Source: Plazaster borealis
Lineage: Eukaryota > Echinodermata > Asteroidea > Forcipulatida > Labidiasteridae
DNA length: 64,000 bases
NCBI GenBank assembly: GCA_021014325.1
Contig: CM037472.1
Coordinates: 37,100,234-37,164,233 of the forward strand
Direction of reading: 5' to 3'
The notes under the pieces were generated by a model that saw only the letters and a program-made list of their open reading frames with translations, did no database searches and was not told the origin of the DNA. Both the position numbers and the translations under genes were made by a program. Of the stretch, positions 53,101 to 63,540 are shown in pieces. The first letter of the stretch is position 1. The number at the start of each line of letters is the position of its first letter.

Positions 53101-56100
53101 TTAATTGAATTTTATTTATTTATTTATTTACTATGAGCAGATAACTCAGGACTGAGGCTAAATGCTCTCCACACCCTATGGCAGTGCATCCAGCGTTGCT
53201 GGCAGCAAGATGTGTATTTAGCTCCACTTTGCCATCGGTTCTGGAAGCTGACGTTGCAGCTGCTCTCTCGTGGAGCTGTGTGGATCGATGACGTTTATAT
53301 TAAAGAGGTAAGGGACAGTAGTGGGGCGAGAGGGGTGGGAGAAGTTTGGGGGCTCATTATAACTTTACAACATAAATGAGATACGGCGCCTCCAGACCAT
53401 TCAACCCCCTGGTCTGAACATCCATGAAGAAAATGACTATTAACCTTTTGTCGTTGTCTTCTCCTTTTTCCCGAAAATGTCCTCCTTTTTAGTCTGCCTT
53501 TTTTCACCAATTAATTACTTTTCTATCTCTTCCCACCTTTGATGTTGTCCTTTGTTTTTCCAACTTCTTGTGGTCAAACCAGCCCCTTCCCTCCAACCCC
53601 CACCCATTTTGTCTCCTTATTTATTGTTTACTCCTTATTCACTGATCATTGCTTTTTCCGTGTGCTTTCTGCCTCTCTCTCCCGCTATTCTTGTATTTCC
53701 ACTTGACTGCTTCTGTTACACTTTTATACCTGTTTATGTGTTGTGTTGTCATTTAGCCTTCGAGAAAGACTCTGCTAGGTTGAAACGTCAGGCAATGAAC
53801 TATTTTTTGCAACTCTTTACAACATGTCAAAAATGAGGGTGTAATTTGTCTTTCTGTGGGTTAGTCCATGTGTTCAACTATGCTCCTCAACTTTAGATCT
53901 CTTAAGCCGTCGACAAGGTTCCTGCTTCAACAAAGAGGGGCTCGCCTGCCTGCTTAAGAACTTTTTTATATATATATTTTTGTTATAGTGCCGTGTCGTG
54001 GCCGAGTGGTTAAGAGCACCGTACTCTGCTCTGGTGTTTCTGATCAGCAGAGTGTGGGTTCGAGTCCCGGTCATGACACTTATCATAATTGCTGCTCTCC
54101 ACCCAGTAGTACAAATGGTACTGGCGAGAGCTGGGGAGTAACCTGCGATGGACTGGCATCCTGTCCAGGGGGATATTCTGAGTCGTTTTATGCCAAGGAA
54201 ACTGGGTACAAAAACCAGCCTGATAAGCCATATTGGCTTGGGACAGACTTTACTTATTTTATTACGGTTACTATGACCACAGATTGCTTCTGATAAGAAC
54301 GAGTCCGATCCGTCAACATCAGAGACGAGCAAGGCAGCAGCAATGGCAGCAGAACCAAGCTCAACACCTACCGACACCACCAAGCCCACTACATCAGCTG
54401 CAGGGGGTGCAGCTGCCGCTAATCCACCTCCAATTACCCCGGCTCAGATTATCAGATTAGTCGCTGACGTGGATCATTTATGTAGCAAGGTTTGTTTTTC
54501 ATGGGCTTTTATTTTATGTGACTGTCATCTTAAGTCTTATTCCTTGAATACAATCATCATCATAATTTTAGCCGTCGCAACCGAGATCCCGTTTACAACG
54601 TTTGCAAGAAGTGTTTATCCCTCATCATGTTGGGAAGGTCCTCAATTTTAGATTCCGTGTCTCTACCAAAGAATACAAAGAATACACATAAACTCCAGAA
54701 TTGTAAAAGTAACTGCTGAACAGGTTTTAGAATGTGGCCCCTCTCTTCATACCAAAAGTAGAGAGAAATTGTATTGTGGAATTTCATTAAAATGTGAGAT
54801 TTTATGGTTTCTTTCATTCCGTGAGCTGTTTACAAATTGTGCCTGCAGGAAGTCCAGGCTAAGTGTTTTTTTGTGTGAACATGTGATTTCACAAGCTTGT
54901 AGGGTAATAACATTGCCCTGGTTTCAGAACAAAAATTTCTGTTTATTATTTACTCCCTAATTTCTAAACCCTCCATTATCTCAAGATACCAGACCCAACT
55001 TTTTTTGTTTGTTTAATATTTCAGTTGCCCGATCTTTTTGATGGTGTCATCACACCAAGACTCATTGCAATCAACTGCAAGTGTGTCGACGTCCTCTCTG
55101 GTAAGAACGATTTCATTATTGGTTTTAGTTCTTTTCACTTTTGGTTTAGTCATTTCAAATGCGGACATTTTTTCATCAAGTCTAACATTTCCAGGGCTTG
55201 AATTTCGAGGAAAAATCCACAAAACCACAGGACCACAGAAATAATTTTACAAGGCCAGAATTAAAATGAGAAAAAAACTTCGTACCACAGTTTAACATGC
55301 ATTTGACTGTATTTATTTGAACAAGTTTGATGACATGTAAGAGAAGAATTATCTCAATTGTTTTCCCGCATTGTGATTTTTTTCTTTGATCTTGCTTTTA
55401 CCTGCAAACTTCCAAGGGAAGAAATCAAAAGCTATATTGTCGTCAGCAGTGGCATTTAGCTCCCCCAGTTACTTCCTCTGCCCCCCCCCATTTCCCCCCT
55501 AATTTCCACCTCAGTTTTTCCCTGATGGCCGAAATTGAGTTTAACCCCAAACCATAGCACCCACAATGCAATTATGTTTGCATTAACCGCAGCTCAAGTA
55601 TAACGCTGGTGTAAGTCTTTCATTGTGTTAAGTCAATGATTTTTCAGCAGTACACAATTTAAGCTTGCCTCCTTTTACTCCCTCCCCCACCCCTGATTCA
55701 CAGGTCTAGCACCCCAACTTAGTCTTTAGACCTTGAGTTATTGTGGCGATTTAGAGGGTGACATCCTTGAAGTTCACCATTTAACAACTTTCAGGATTTT
55801 TTTTTCATTTTTGTTCAATCTCACCCCTGGATAAATTCCACTTTTTTAGTTTCTTTATTTAAATCTTTTGGTTTAAAGCATACATGATACATGATCGATA
55901 GTATGATGAAAATTCTCAATAGACACGCGTACAATATTACAAAATAAATAAACCTAGAAGAGTAGAAATAAAAAATAATTTATAGACCATTAAAAACTGG
56001 ACCAGCTGGTAATAAAAATAAAATTAAAAAAAAGGAAGATAAATTTTTACAAACTACCATATTTTTTCTTTTCCCTTACAAGCCAAAATGTACACTTCAC

Positions 56101-56862
56101 CCACCATTCTGTCTATAATTTTTTTGGTAATGTAGGCATCTTGTCTCCACAGCCAGAAACCCTATCAAAGTATCGAAATGTAAACCACAGAAAGACGGAA
56201 GTAATTGGTGAAAACCCATATTTTTTTTTTGATCTTTCATCAGTTGCATTTCAAGAATCCCAAGAGGATCTGTCCAAAAGACAAGAAGCATTTGGAGAGT
56301 TCATTACCCAAGGCGTCTGCAGCCAGTGCGCTGTGCATCTGAAATCAGCCAATGACATTCCTCGTCTCTACAGGAGGACCAATAGGGAGGTTCGTATCAT
56401 AAGCGTTTTGGTTTTGCTTTTGAAACATTATTGTCAGATATTGTTGCTTATTGTTAGTTTTTTTCTGGTAATTTTCTGGTAATAATAATAATGATAATAA
56501 AGACATTTGTAAAGCGCCTTATGCAAAAGCCTCTTATTGCATAAAGAGAACAATAAAATATACAATGAGTGAAAGATACTTCACAAGTAAGCAGATTACA
56601 AATAAGCAGCTTCAAACAAATTCTCTGAGTTTTTAACAGAGACTTAAAAATGTGTAAAGAACTAACCTGGCGAATATGCACAGGAAGACTATTCCAAAGA
56701 AATGGAGCTGCGTAAGAAAATGATCTATGACCAGAAAAAATGGAAGAAGCTGAAGATGAACGTAAAGTCGGAGTAGGGGAATAATGGTGAACAAGTTCAG
56801 ATAAATAAGCAGGAGATTGACATGTTTGAGCTTTAAAAGTTAACCAGGAACCCACCCCCCCC

Positions 56863-56893
<31 letters not shown>

Positions 56894-59800
56894 GTCTGGC
56901 ACTGTTACCCGTAGTCCTGAAGAAACCTGTGAAGAGAAAAATGTTCAGGAAGTTTTAGATGTGGGAGGAAAACCCCATCTGGGGAAAAACCCCATCTGGC
57001 CCATGCTAGTGTTGATCTTTTGCTGCATGTATGAACTGTTTTGATGAAAGAAAATCTTATAAACAAGATGAGACAAAGTTTATTATTTGGTTTTACCCTT
57101 GCATCGATGTGTGTAAAGCACTGTATACTCAGTACTTTCTCCGAGTCCTGTGAAAAAAAAATCCTTAGGCATATCACTCGGGTGGGATTCAAACCCATGA
57201 CCTTTGCCATTGTAGAGCAGGGTTCAATTTCATAGAGCTGCTTACTGCGTGAATTTTCATTTCATAGCGCTGCTAACCGTAAGCACACGAAGAGGCATGC
57301 TAACCTTCCGGTGCTTACTGTATGAAAATGAATGACGTAACGATGCAAATCCATGGTGAACGCGCAAGCTGTCCGCCTCATTTCCTTGCTAACCTGTGAA
57401 ATACGCTAACGTTTAAGCAAATTTTTCTGCTACAGTAAGCCTGAATATTTGCTTACCATAAAGCAGTGCTATGAGAATGGGCCCAGATAATAAAATAATA
57501 ATAATAATAAGACTTGTAATGCGCACATATCCACCCTGCTGGGTGTTCAAGGCGCAGATGTCTTACCACTAGACCACCGAGATTGCCCGGTAGCTAGAGG
57601 CTGTTTCGAATTCTATAGATAAAGTTTGTTGTATTTTCCCACAGCTCCCGAACAAACCGTCAGCTTACGTGAGTAACACACTGAAACCATTGCAGCTCTT
57701 TTTTGAAGACCACAGAGGAACACTGACTGAGGAGAGAAGACGTCTCTGGCTCATTAGTATCCTTACTAACATCTGCAAGGGGTGAGTATCGGAATGCATG
57801 GTTGGAGTAATGACCTGAATCACCTGGGCCCAATTACATAAAGCTGTTAAACAGAAAATTCTGCTTAGCAAATTTCTTTGCTGAGCAAAAATGTGAGTGC
57901 GGCACCGGTGGCAATAGTATAAACTTATTTAATGTTGGCTGGTAACCTGTTTCTGCTAAGCACGATTTTTCCGTGCTTGGCAAGTTTTTGTGCTTACAGA
58001 GGCTCTATGAAATTGGGCCCTGATGTCATCATCACAATAAACTTGGTTGTGCCATTTTGGGAGTCGGTGTCCCTGTGTTATACAGTGTAGTGCGCAGGTG
58101 TAATATTGATAGTAGCTGCATGTGATGTTTAGTGCAAGGGGTCAATAGATTGTGTGTGATTATTACGCCTACTTGCTATTATATTTGCCAGCAAGTTGAC
58201 CAACCCTTCAAAACCATTCAACTGCATGTTGGGTCGTGCATGTTGGAGCAACTGTGCAGAGAACTATCTGTGTACTGTGTAGATGCATTCACCACGTGAT
58301 ATGGTATGGTAGGCTGGCATAGTTTATTTATCATTCAAAACCACAGTGGACATATTGAATGGTTGGACAGTAGGAGGGTTGAATGTGTACTGTGTAGATG
58401 CATTCACCACATCATATTGCATGCTGGCATAGTTTATCTATCATTCAAAACCATAGTGGATGATAGTGAATGGCGAAACAGTAGGAGGGTTGACTGTGTA
58501 CTGTGTAGATGCATTCACTACGTGATACCATATTGCAGGTTGGCATAGTTAATATATCATTCAAATTCACAGTTGATGATTTTAGTGGCCAGACAGTAGG
58601 AGGGTTTACTGCGTACTGTGTAGATTCATTCATTGGCCTGGCGACCACTCTTTTTTCTTCATCTATTTCTTCCATTCTGTGTACAAACTTGATTGCAGTT
58701 TGCTATAAGAAGCATGAAAAAGTCAATTTTTTTTTTTAAAGTAGGATGTTTCAAATTGTTCTTGTAAACTTTGAACGTCACAGTTACCTGACCATCAGCA
58801 CAGAGCTCCTCTCCTCAGTCAAGAAGATGGAGGACAGCCTGAAAAGACTCAAGGCGCTGCGGAAGACAGACGCAGCAGCTGCTACCACCCAGCAGGGTAC
58901 CAGCGATGATGATAAGATTCGACTCCAGCTTTCTCTGGACGTACGCTTCTTTGGTGAACAGGTAAATGGGACGGTTTTTAATGACCAAGTGGCTATTTAG
59001 GAATCAACCCTACAAGTCTCATGCATATTCAAACATTTTGAATGCTACTGCACCCCTAACACTTTGGAACGTATTGCCCATTATGACACAAGAACTGTTC
59101 TTAATTAAACCCCAAAATCCCTGACGATTTGTAACACATTATAACAAATCATTGTTGAACTCCCACTATTTCGCTGCATCTAAGACCCCAAAGCTTCTGG
59201 GGCCCTTAAGTGGGCCCCGGACCCCACACTGTAATGGCTTTGCAATCGGCAATTGTCTTCTGGAAGAAAAAAACCCAGCACCCCCTGACAAAAACATGTT
59301 CTCTCAGGCTTGCTGAATGCCCTTCTACGTCAACTGGTTTTCAGAAAGATTACATTGACACTATTCTTAGCACAACATCAATCAATTTGAAGTCGTGCTT
59401 TTAACATTGTTGTTTTACTTCCCATTGAAACAAAAGCTTAAATTGCCTTCACCCTACCAAGTTACCAAAATATATTTATCTCGGAAACACATATTTGTTT
59501 TCATGGAAACACGAAATTCAAAGATAAAGTATCTTACACCCGGTCCAGACAAGCGCTCCAGAGTTGCGCCGAACCAAGTACATTAAGAGGGACTCTAGGT
59601 CGACCCAAATAAATTTTGGTTTCAGACAGGCAAACCTAACATAGCATTTACATTAGGTTTGGCTCATGACAAGATCTACTTCTGAAACCAAGACGCTCCA
59701 GAGTCGTTCCGAACGACTGCAACAGTCGATCTTACAACTTCCACCGCGTCCAGTCGCTCCTAACTGTTTCAGACGTCGAACTTTTCATGTACGTAATTCA

Positions 59801-59997
59801 ATAATTTGGTTCGGCGACGCTCTAGAGCACCTGTCTGAACCTGGTGTGAGAATGGTAACACTCCATTTTAAGGCAATTCCTTCTGATATTTTCTTTGTTT
59901 GCAGATCCAGTCGATGGGAGTATCTAGCGATAATATTCAACCATATCAAGAACTCCTTGAGCTTGTCTCGTCGTCAGTCAATCAGATTCTTTCGTGA
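41190..59997 (+). CDS. COG2: Conserved oligomeric Golgi complex subunit 2
   Basis: Part of lobe A of the COG tethering complex, which handles retrograde vesicle transport within the Golgi. 18 coding exons with GT-AG borders keep one frame: 41190-41273, 43543-43704, 44380-44445, 44744-44824, 46214-46329, 47414-47519, 48202-48381, 49418-49539, 50495-50624, 50741-50880, 51800-51864, 53150-53307, 54283-54489, 55025-55100, 56244-56389, 57645-57781, 58784-58961, 59905-59997. They sum to 2247 nt, 748 aa (human is 738). The N-terminal half is the COG2 coiled coil (CFDKEEF, HIYFKSLKNAMVELINKDYADFVNLS, VISNLSIPLGQFKEEV, RIREKKATLQRL). The middle has the helical-bundle region (IERVASEFNQLQYYV, YDFLVNAVWLEI, FMTKWSLPVYFQLRFQDIAG). 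Exon 13 is a Ser/Thr/Ala-rich variable linker. Introns are loaded with MITEs and SINEs but no exon is damaged. Confidence 0.95.
42013..42407 (+). mobile_element. LINE reverse-transcriptase 3' fragment in COG2 intron 1
   Basis: Translates to VQRRATKLVPTLRDKSYQERVEELNLYPLE...RGDLMDVFKIL, then after a frameshift near 42.2 kb to FFKAPQGTN and RVVELWNNLPENVVN. This Q-RRATK...YxERL..L-L..LE..R-RGDL..-YKIL...WN-LP order is the conserved C-terminus of non-LTR retrotransposon ORF2 proteins. Truncated and dead. Confidence 0.8.
42490..42876 (+). mobile_element. Family-A MITE copy in COG2 intron 1
   Basis: AAAGGCACTGGACACGTTTGG and CCAAACGAGTCCAGTGTCTTT form an inverted repeat; the covarying GGAC/GTCC shows the ends have evolved together. 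Confidence 0.85.
42959..43347 (+). mobile_element. Family-C MITE copy in COG2 intron 1
   Basis: Begins AAAGGGAGGGTATACCTTTGG, ends CCAAAGACAAACTTTGCCTTT; the interior includes CTCCAGATTTTCGGCAGTAT. The TIRs are more diverged than in the 8.8-kb copy. Confidence 0.75.
45034..45774 (+). mobile_element. 740-bp TIR element rich in GATATCG/CGATATC motifs
   Basis: The ends AAGCTTGGGCGATACCACGA and GATATCGCCCAAGCTT are inverted. Clusters of CGATATTATCGAATACCGCGATA-like sequence line both ends (45050-45160 and 45695-45770). The unrelated middle has an open frame (45200-45505) without recognisable domains. Located in COG2 intron 4. Confidence 0.8.
45948..46145 (+). mobile_element. Family-D short TIR element in COG2 intron 4
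   Basis: GGGCTCAATTTCATAGAGCT and AGCTCTATGAAACTGAACCC are inverted; the interior has AAAAATTAGTAGGATGCCAG and TTTTGGCTGGTAACC blocks shared with other family-D copies. Confidence 0.8.
46352..46558 (+). mobile_element. Family-E TIR element (AACCCTCCTACTTGTTGACC)
   Basis: The left AACCCTCCTACTTGTTGACC is mirrored by GGTCAAGAGTAGGAGGGTT. The interior contains AGATGAAACTATGCCAACCT and TGTGGTGAATGCATGCAGC, which recur near 49.7, 58.3-58.6 and 62.5 kb. COG2 intron 5. Confidence 0.8.
47815..48180 (+). repeat. Inverted-repeat-rich intron segment of COG2
   Basis: Contains a paired TGGTGGCTATGGCTA (about 48055) / TAGCCATAGCCACCA (about 48150) and GGAACGTTC repeats (about 47820, 47955). Small and of uncertain origin; probably a decayed MITE. 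Confidence 0.45.
48540..48795 (-). mobile_element. tRNA-derived SINE (family S1), minus orientation, COG2 intron 7
   Basis: On the minus strand, GGCGTGTCCTGGCTGAGTGG is the A-box-containing head, then GTGGGTTCGAGTCCCAGTCA, and the body with ACATTAAGCCGTAGGTCCC and GGTTAACCCCTGTG. It is the most complete tRNA head in this family together with 53992-54240. Confidence 0.82.
49564..49800 (+). mobile_element. Family-E TIR element relic, COG2 intron 8
   Basis: AACCCTCCCACTTGCCGTA at 49564, AGTAGGAGGGTTGACTATGT at 49703 and TGTGTAGATGCATTCACCGC at about 49724 are family-E landmarks, in a partly duplicated arrangement. Confidence 0.6.
50140..50242 (-). mobile_element. Partial SINE (family S2), minus orientation
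   Basis: GAGTGGGATTGGAACCCAATGACC and the adjacent AAGTCCTGCAGAAAAAAATCC match the SINE at 57041-57218 and, on the other strand, 61131-61290. Only the tRNA B-box side and part of the body remain. Confidence 0.6.
50244..50435 (+). mobile_element. Family-D short TIR element, COG2 intron 8
   Basis: GGGCCCAATTTTATAGAGCT and AGCTCTATGAAATTGTGCC are inverted. Ends 59 bp before exon 9. Confidence 0.8.
51012..51383 (+). mobile_element. Family-B MITE copy, COG2 intron 10
   Basis: AAAGGTATTATACAGGATTT and CTTGTATAATACCTTT are inverted; the interior shares AACAACCGAAATCAGCTGTTG with 5643-6004. Confidence 0.85.
51975..52415 (+). mobile_element. Family-A/C hybrid MITE, COG2 intron 11
   Basis: AAAGGTAGATTCATAGATGATGG starts it and TCTATGGACCTACCTTT ends it. 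The left half (ACTTACATGGTGAGAAGCAC, GCAGCTGTTGATAGTATAAA) matches families A and C; the right half is unrelated, suggesting an exchange or insertion. Confidence 0.6.
52470..52735 (+). repeat. Tandem dimer of about 135 bp, COG2 intron 11
   Basis: AAACCAGTCACACACTGCAT...AGCAACAAATGAAAACAAT (52486-52601) is followed by AAACCAGTCACTTACGGCAT...AGCAACAAATGAAAATAAT (52626-52733). The unit resembles the family-D interior. Confidence 0.75.
53992..54240 (+). mobile_element. tRNA-derived SINE (family S1), head well preserved, COG2 intron 12
   Basis: CGTGGCCGAGTGGTTAAGAG (A-box) and GTGGGTTCGAGTCCCGGTCA (B-box), 54 bp apart with a variable-arm-like stretch (CTGCTCTGGTG..), point to a Ser/Leu tRNA ancestor. 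The 3' body diverges from other S1 copies after TGACACTTATC. Ends 40 bp before exon 13. Confidence 0.85.
56481..56880 (-). mobile_element. LINE (CR1/L2-type) 3' fragment in COG2 intron 15
   Basis: On the minus strand it encodes LVHHYSPTPTLRSSSASSIF...RSFSYAAPFLWNSLPVHIRQVSSLHIFKSLLKT, the standard C-terminus of CR1/L2-like reverse transcriptases, ending in an (ATT)n-type tail (about 56481-56505). Its plus-strand end runs into an A-tract at 56863-56891. 5'-truncated. Confidence 0.85.
57041..57218 (-). mobile_element. tRNA-derived SINE (family S2), minus orientation
   Basis: CACTCGGGTGGGATTCAAACCC is the reverse complement of the B-box in the plus-strand copy at 61131-61290 (GGGTTCGAATACCACCCGAG). 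The shared body is ACTCAGTACTTTCTCC/GGGGAAAGTACCGAGT. The tail reads TTTATTATTTGGTTTTACCC. Confidence 0.75.
57220..57484 (+). mobile_element. Family-D-like TIR element, long variant
   Basis: GGGTTCAATTTCATAGAGCTG starts it, and AGCAGTGCTATGAGAATGGGCCC ends it. A second inner start (TTTCATAGCGCTGCTAACC) suggests one element inserted in another. Followed by an (ATA)n tract. Confidence 0.65.
57530..57600 (-). mobile_element. SINE head fragment (family S2)
   Basis: On the minus strand, CGGTGGTCTAGTGGTAAGACATCTG matches the A-box head of the SINE at 61131. Only about 70 bp remain, just before COG2 exon 16. Confidence 0.65.
57826..58020 (+). mobile_element. Family-D short TIR element, COG2 intron 16
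   Basis: GGGCCCAATTACATAAAGCT and CTATGAAATTGGGCCC are inverted; the interior has TTTCTGCTAAGCACGA. Confidence 0.85.
58271..58640 (+). repeat. Tandem array of about 113-bp family-E units, COG2 intron 16
   Basis: TGTACTGTGTAGATGCATTC starts at 58271, 58386, 58497 and (as CGTACTGTGTAGATTCATTC) 58612. Each unit includes GGCATAGTTTAT, ATCATTCAAAACCA and AGTAGGAGGGTT. Single copies exist near 46.4, 49.7 and 62.5 kb. Confidence 0.85.
59536..59847 (+). mobile_element. TIR element (ACACCCGGTCCAGACAAGCG), COG2 intron 17
   Basis: ACACCCGGTCCAGACAAGCG and CTGTCTGAACCTGGTGT are inverted, with inner GCTCCAGAG / CTCTAGAGC. Ends 57 bp before the last COG2 exon. Confidence 0.75.
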
Positions 59998-60784
59998 GAA
60001 TGAAGTGATCAAGGAGATTCACCAGCAGCCGGGTTTGTGCAGCCAGGAGATCCGGAACACGGAACTCTCGCAGGCAACATTTTCTTCTTCTTTCACGAAG
60101 AGACATTTGTGGCTGTTTTAAGGCAGCACGACTTTGGGTTATGGACTTTGATCGACCACGTCGCGGCAACTCAACTTGCTTTCATTAGACATTTTGGTGA
60201 AATCGAAAAACCCTGCAGGATCCATAAATATTAATTGAATATTCAATAGTTGTAAGCAATAATGTATATCATAATAATATTGCCATAATAGGCGTGGTTT
60301 TGTATTTCATGGAATGTCATGGTTGAGTGCACGGAACTCAAGTTTAACAGTTGTCAGAATTTTGATTTAGGTTGGGGTCCCGTTTGTGGCTTTTAGCAGG
60401 CCCATAACATGGGCGTTTCACAATACAGTGCACCCTGTACAGTTTACCTTGGAAAGGCCTACTTCCCAAAAACGGTCATCAAAATAATAATAATAATCAC
60501 ACACGCAACTCAATACCACAAGCAGCTTTCGGACCTTTAAATTTCTGACATGAATGTGAAAAACAATCACCAGCCCAACAAACAAAACTTTCTTGCACTG
60601 TAATTACAGAAATACAACCTTGTTGTTTTGCAAACACCAAGAATGATCTTAAACAACCAGGGTCATGCAGTTGGGGCTCTTCGACAACCAAAAACTTGTT
60701 GACCTTTTCCCATGATACAGTGCAAAACTGGCCTCTCCTGGACAAACTGTAGAGGGCGCACTGTAATTTGAAACCCTGGTATTG

Positions 60785-60870
60785 CTTTATGGGGGGTAAA
60801 GCCGTAGGTCCTGTTTGTGTAATGCAGGAACATGGACACTTGTCGTTAGAGCAGGATTTGGGGTTTGCCA
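60785..60870 (+). mobile_element. SINE (family S1) body fragment
   Basis: GGTAAAGCCGTAGGTCCTGT and GGATTTGGGGTTTGCCATGG match the middle of 36205-36535. No head or tail. Confidence 0.6.
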
Positions 60871-60987
60871 TGGTGTTTCTGGAATGGACTGGCAGAAATT
60901 TGAACCACATCCATCACCTTGTTCACTTTTAAAGTTCTTAAACTGCCTGCCTCATTTCATAAATTAATTCTTAACAATCCCTATTTG

Positions 60988-61506
60988 GGCCCAATTTCAC
61001 AGAGCTGAAAATTATTGGTCAACAAATATCTGCTAAGGGTAAACAAATAAATTATGCTCTTAATATCTATTAAATTGTTGCAGTACCCACTGCTAAAACA
61101 GGATTCCAACTGCCTCTAGCCACCAGGCTAGCTCGGTGGTCTAGTGGTAAGACATCTGCTCTAGCAATGCAAAGGTTGTGGGTTCGAATACCACCCGAGT
61201 GATTTGCCCGTGGATTTGTTCTCACAGAACTTGGGGAAAGTACCGAGTATACAGTGCTTAATACACATAGGTGTAAGGGCAAACAAACAAACTAAATATC
61301 TGCTAAGCAAATATTAGCACAAAACCAGTCGCATAGTGTACATATGAAATGTCACTTTAGCAGTTACCTTTTTAAACGCATTGTTTTTGTTATATTTTTA
61401 TTTTATTTTTACTCAGAATTTTGCACTTGCAGTACCCTGTAAAGATCGATTTCTATGGGCTGTAAGTACAAAATTTCACGGTAAGCAGAGCCATGAAAGT
61501 GGGCCC
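60988..61506 (+). mobile_element. Family-D element interrupted by a SINE
   Basis: GGGCCCAATTTCACAGAGCTG at 60988 pairs with AGCCATGAAAGTGGGCCC at 61489-61506. Between them lies the S2 SINE (about 61100-61295), and ATATCTGCTAAG occurs on both sides of it (61025 and 61296), consistent with a target duplication at SINE insertion. Confidence 0.75.
61131..61295 (+). mobile_element. tRNA-derived SINE (family S2), plus orientation
   Basis: GCTCGGTGGTCTAGTGGTAAG (A-box) and GGTTCGAATACCACCCGAG (B-box), then TTCTCACAGAACTTGGGGAAAG and a tail GGGCAAACAAACAAAC. The head resembles a tRNA with a GGTCTAGTGG A-box, but the acceptor stem does not close, so it is not a tRNA gene. Confidence 0.8.
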
Positions 61507-61664
61507 TGATATTTTGGTGCAAGGGGTGTCAATTTCGACAGACATGATGCATTTGTATAAAAGTGCACTAATATTTATTATCTGTTCATACAAACATGGC
61601 TGCAATATAAATGATTTTGGACAATACACTGCGGGACAGAGAATCTTAATGTCTAATCAATGTG

Positions 61665-62135
61665 ATCAATGAATGAATCAATGATTTGGGGTTGAACAAA
61701 GTTGGTGAAGTGCCGGCACGTTAAACCGGAGGTCGTTGGTTCAAATTCCGCTCTAGTCAATTTTTCTTTGTTCAACCCCAAATTATTTGAAATTTACCCA
61801 GTCAGTTTCCCTTGTGGTTTATAACTTGATATATGAAATCAAAAAGTCGCATCCCCTTAAGGTGATCTCCTGGCTGCCACTTCCCAGGTTGTATCGCAAA
61901 CTTTGTTGTGATCCGTGGCTATATGGCAGTTACAGGTTGAATGGCTTCTGACTGGCACCCCCGAACAAAGATATTGACAAAATAGGGAGACCGCCAACAT
62001 AGGGCTAGATAGCTCAGTTGGTAGAGCGGCAGCACATTAAACCGTAGATGGTCGTTGGTTCAAATCCCGCTCTTGTCAATTTTTCCTTGTTCAACCCAAA
62101 ATTATTTAAAATTTACCCAGTCATTTTCCCTTGTG
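61665..62135 (+). mobile_element. Two copies of a third tRNA-derived SINE (family S3)
   Basis: Copy 1: TTGGTGAAGTGCCGGCACGT...GGTCGTTGGTTCAAATTCCG (about 61700-61752), body to about 61830. Copy 2: GGGCTAGATAGCTCAGTTGG...GGTCGTTGGTTCAAATCCCG (62002-62072), body to about 62135. Both continue with TTGTTCAACCC, AAATTATTT and AAATTTACCCAGTCA. Copy 2 retains a clear A-box (TAGCTCAGTTGG). Confidence 0.8.
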
Positions 62136-63058
62136 CTTTAGGCCTATAACTCAATTAAGGAATAACGAAAAAGCAGCAGTGAGCTTGATTGACTAAACAG
62201 AGAGTCTCCAGCATGTCAGTTGAATATTTTACCCTCCAACTCATGGCGTAATTTTCCAATGAGTTGACCAACAATTTGATACTGTTTAATTGCACAGGTT
62301 GTGAATGGTGGCTAATGTGTGTACAGTACAGTGTTTTAACCCTACATACGAAGTATGGACCTGTAGGGACTTGAAACACTATGTGGACTTAAACACATCC
62401 ACACAGTGTTTTTTACATTGTTGAAGAATAGGATTTTCCTTAAGAGTACAGAACAAAGGAATGTCCACAGAGTGACTGCAACACAGAGCTGTGTGTGTCA
62501 ATGTTTGTACTGTGTAGACGCTTTAACCACATTTATCGGAGGCTGAATCATTCAAAACCACAGTGGAAAGCTGGACGGTTTAAATGTATTCTAACAGCTA
62601 TCCCCTCAGGGTTCGAAACCCACAAAGCTTTTTTTATGAAGAAATAATTCCAGTTAATGACAATACACAAATCCAAGACAAAGAAAATCACAAAGTGAGT
62701 ATTTTTTGGTAAGTTTTAAAAACTTCATAAAGTTTTTTAATTTTTTCAATTAGGATCCGACAAATGTTCAATTTGTGCAATTAAGAATGAAATAAAAATA
62801 TTCACGAAGGAACAAAATAAATGACTTGCACATATTAACAAATATATTTTTTTGGTGTAGTTTTCAGGGGTTTGACTCTTGTTGATTTAGAAAATGCATT
62901 TAGTTTTCATATTATCAATGTGCTTGGTTAATTTTCAGTTTTTAATTTGACGACACAAAAGGAACTTTAATTTAACTTTATAGCTCCATTCCAAAACCAG
63001 GCACCTCCTGACAAAACTAAAGCTGGGTTTATTTGCTTATCAAATAGATGAGAATGAG

Positions 63059-63540
63059 AGGTCGTTCAGACACAGTACTAAAGTCGGTTTTAAGCAGTTT
63101 TAAGGCAGTTTTAACTCATTCGGTTTTAACTTTGTGTGTCTGAACGCTCTTAAAACTTAACTGAATCAAGTTAAAACCAAATGAGTTAAATCGGTCGGCG
63201 AGGGTGGTTTAAGCTAAACCACTTTGGTTTTATCTTTTAGCACCCTGTATGGACAGAATAAAGTAAACCACATCCGGTTTTAAGTCCTCCCCGGTGACCG
63301 GTGACCCAGGATGTGTTGCGTAACACACCATAAATCGTGTAGGGGTTTATGTAAATGTAGCGGATGTTGATGTGTTGGGTCACGGTGCTGTTTGACCTCT
63401 TAAAACCGCCAATAAACCACATCGGGTTTAACTTCGACCTGTCTGAACGCAAGGTAGTTTTATTTTTACGACCGCCCCCCGTTGCTCGTAAAGTTAAACC
63501 AGTTCAGGTCTAACTTTAGTACGCTGTCTGAACATGCCCT
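63059..63540 (+). mobile_element. 480-bp TIR element with GTTTTAA-rich interior
   Basis: AGGTCGTTCAGACACAGTAC and GTACGCTGTCTGAACATGCCCT are inverted. The interior is dense in TTTTAA-centred words (GGTTTTAACTC, GAGTTAAA), many mutually complementary. Confidence 0.75.

Noticed and set aside
53552..53836. 94-codon hydrophobic open frame in COG2 intron 12
   Set aside because: Composition comes from a pyrimidine-rich intron stretch; it is not preserved around any domain and lies between two solid COG2 exons.
61131..61203. Possible tRNA gene (A-box and B-box present)
   Set aside because: The acceptor stem does not pair, the sequence continues into a SINE body, and the same unit recurs in both orientations near 57.1 and 57.5 kb. 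It is a tRNA-derived SINE.
62002..62075. Possible tRNA gene with TAGCTCAGTTGG A-box
   Set aside because: No seven-base acceptor pairing, and the flanking body is shared with 61665-61830. SINE head.
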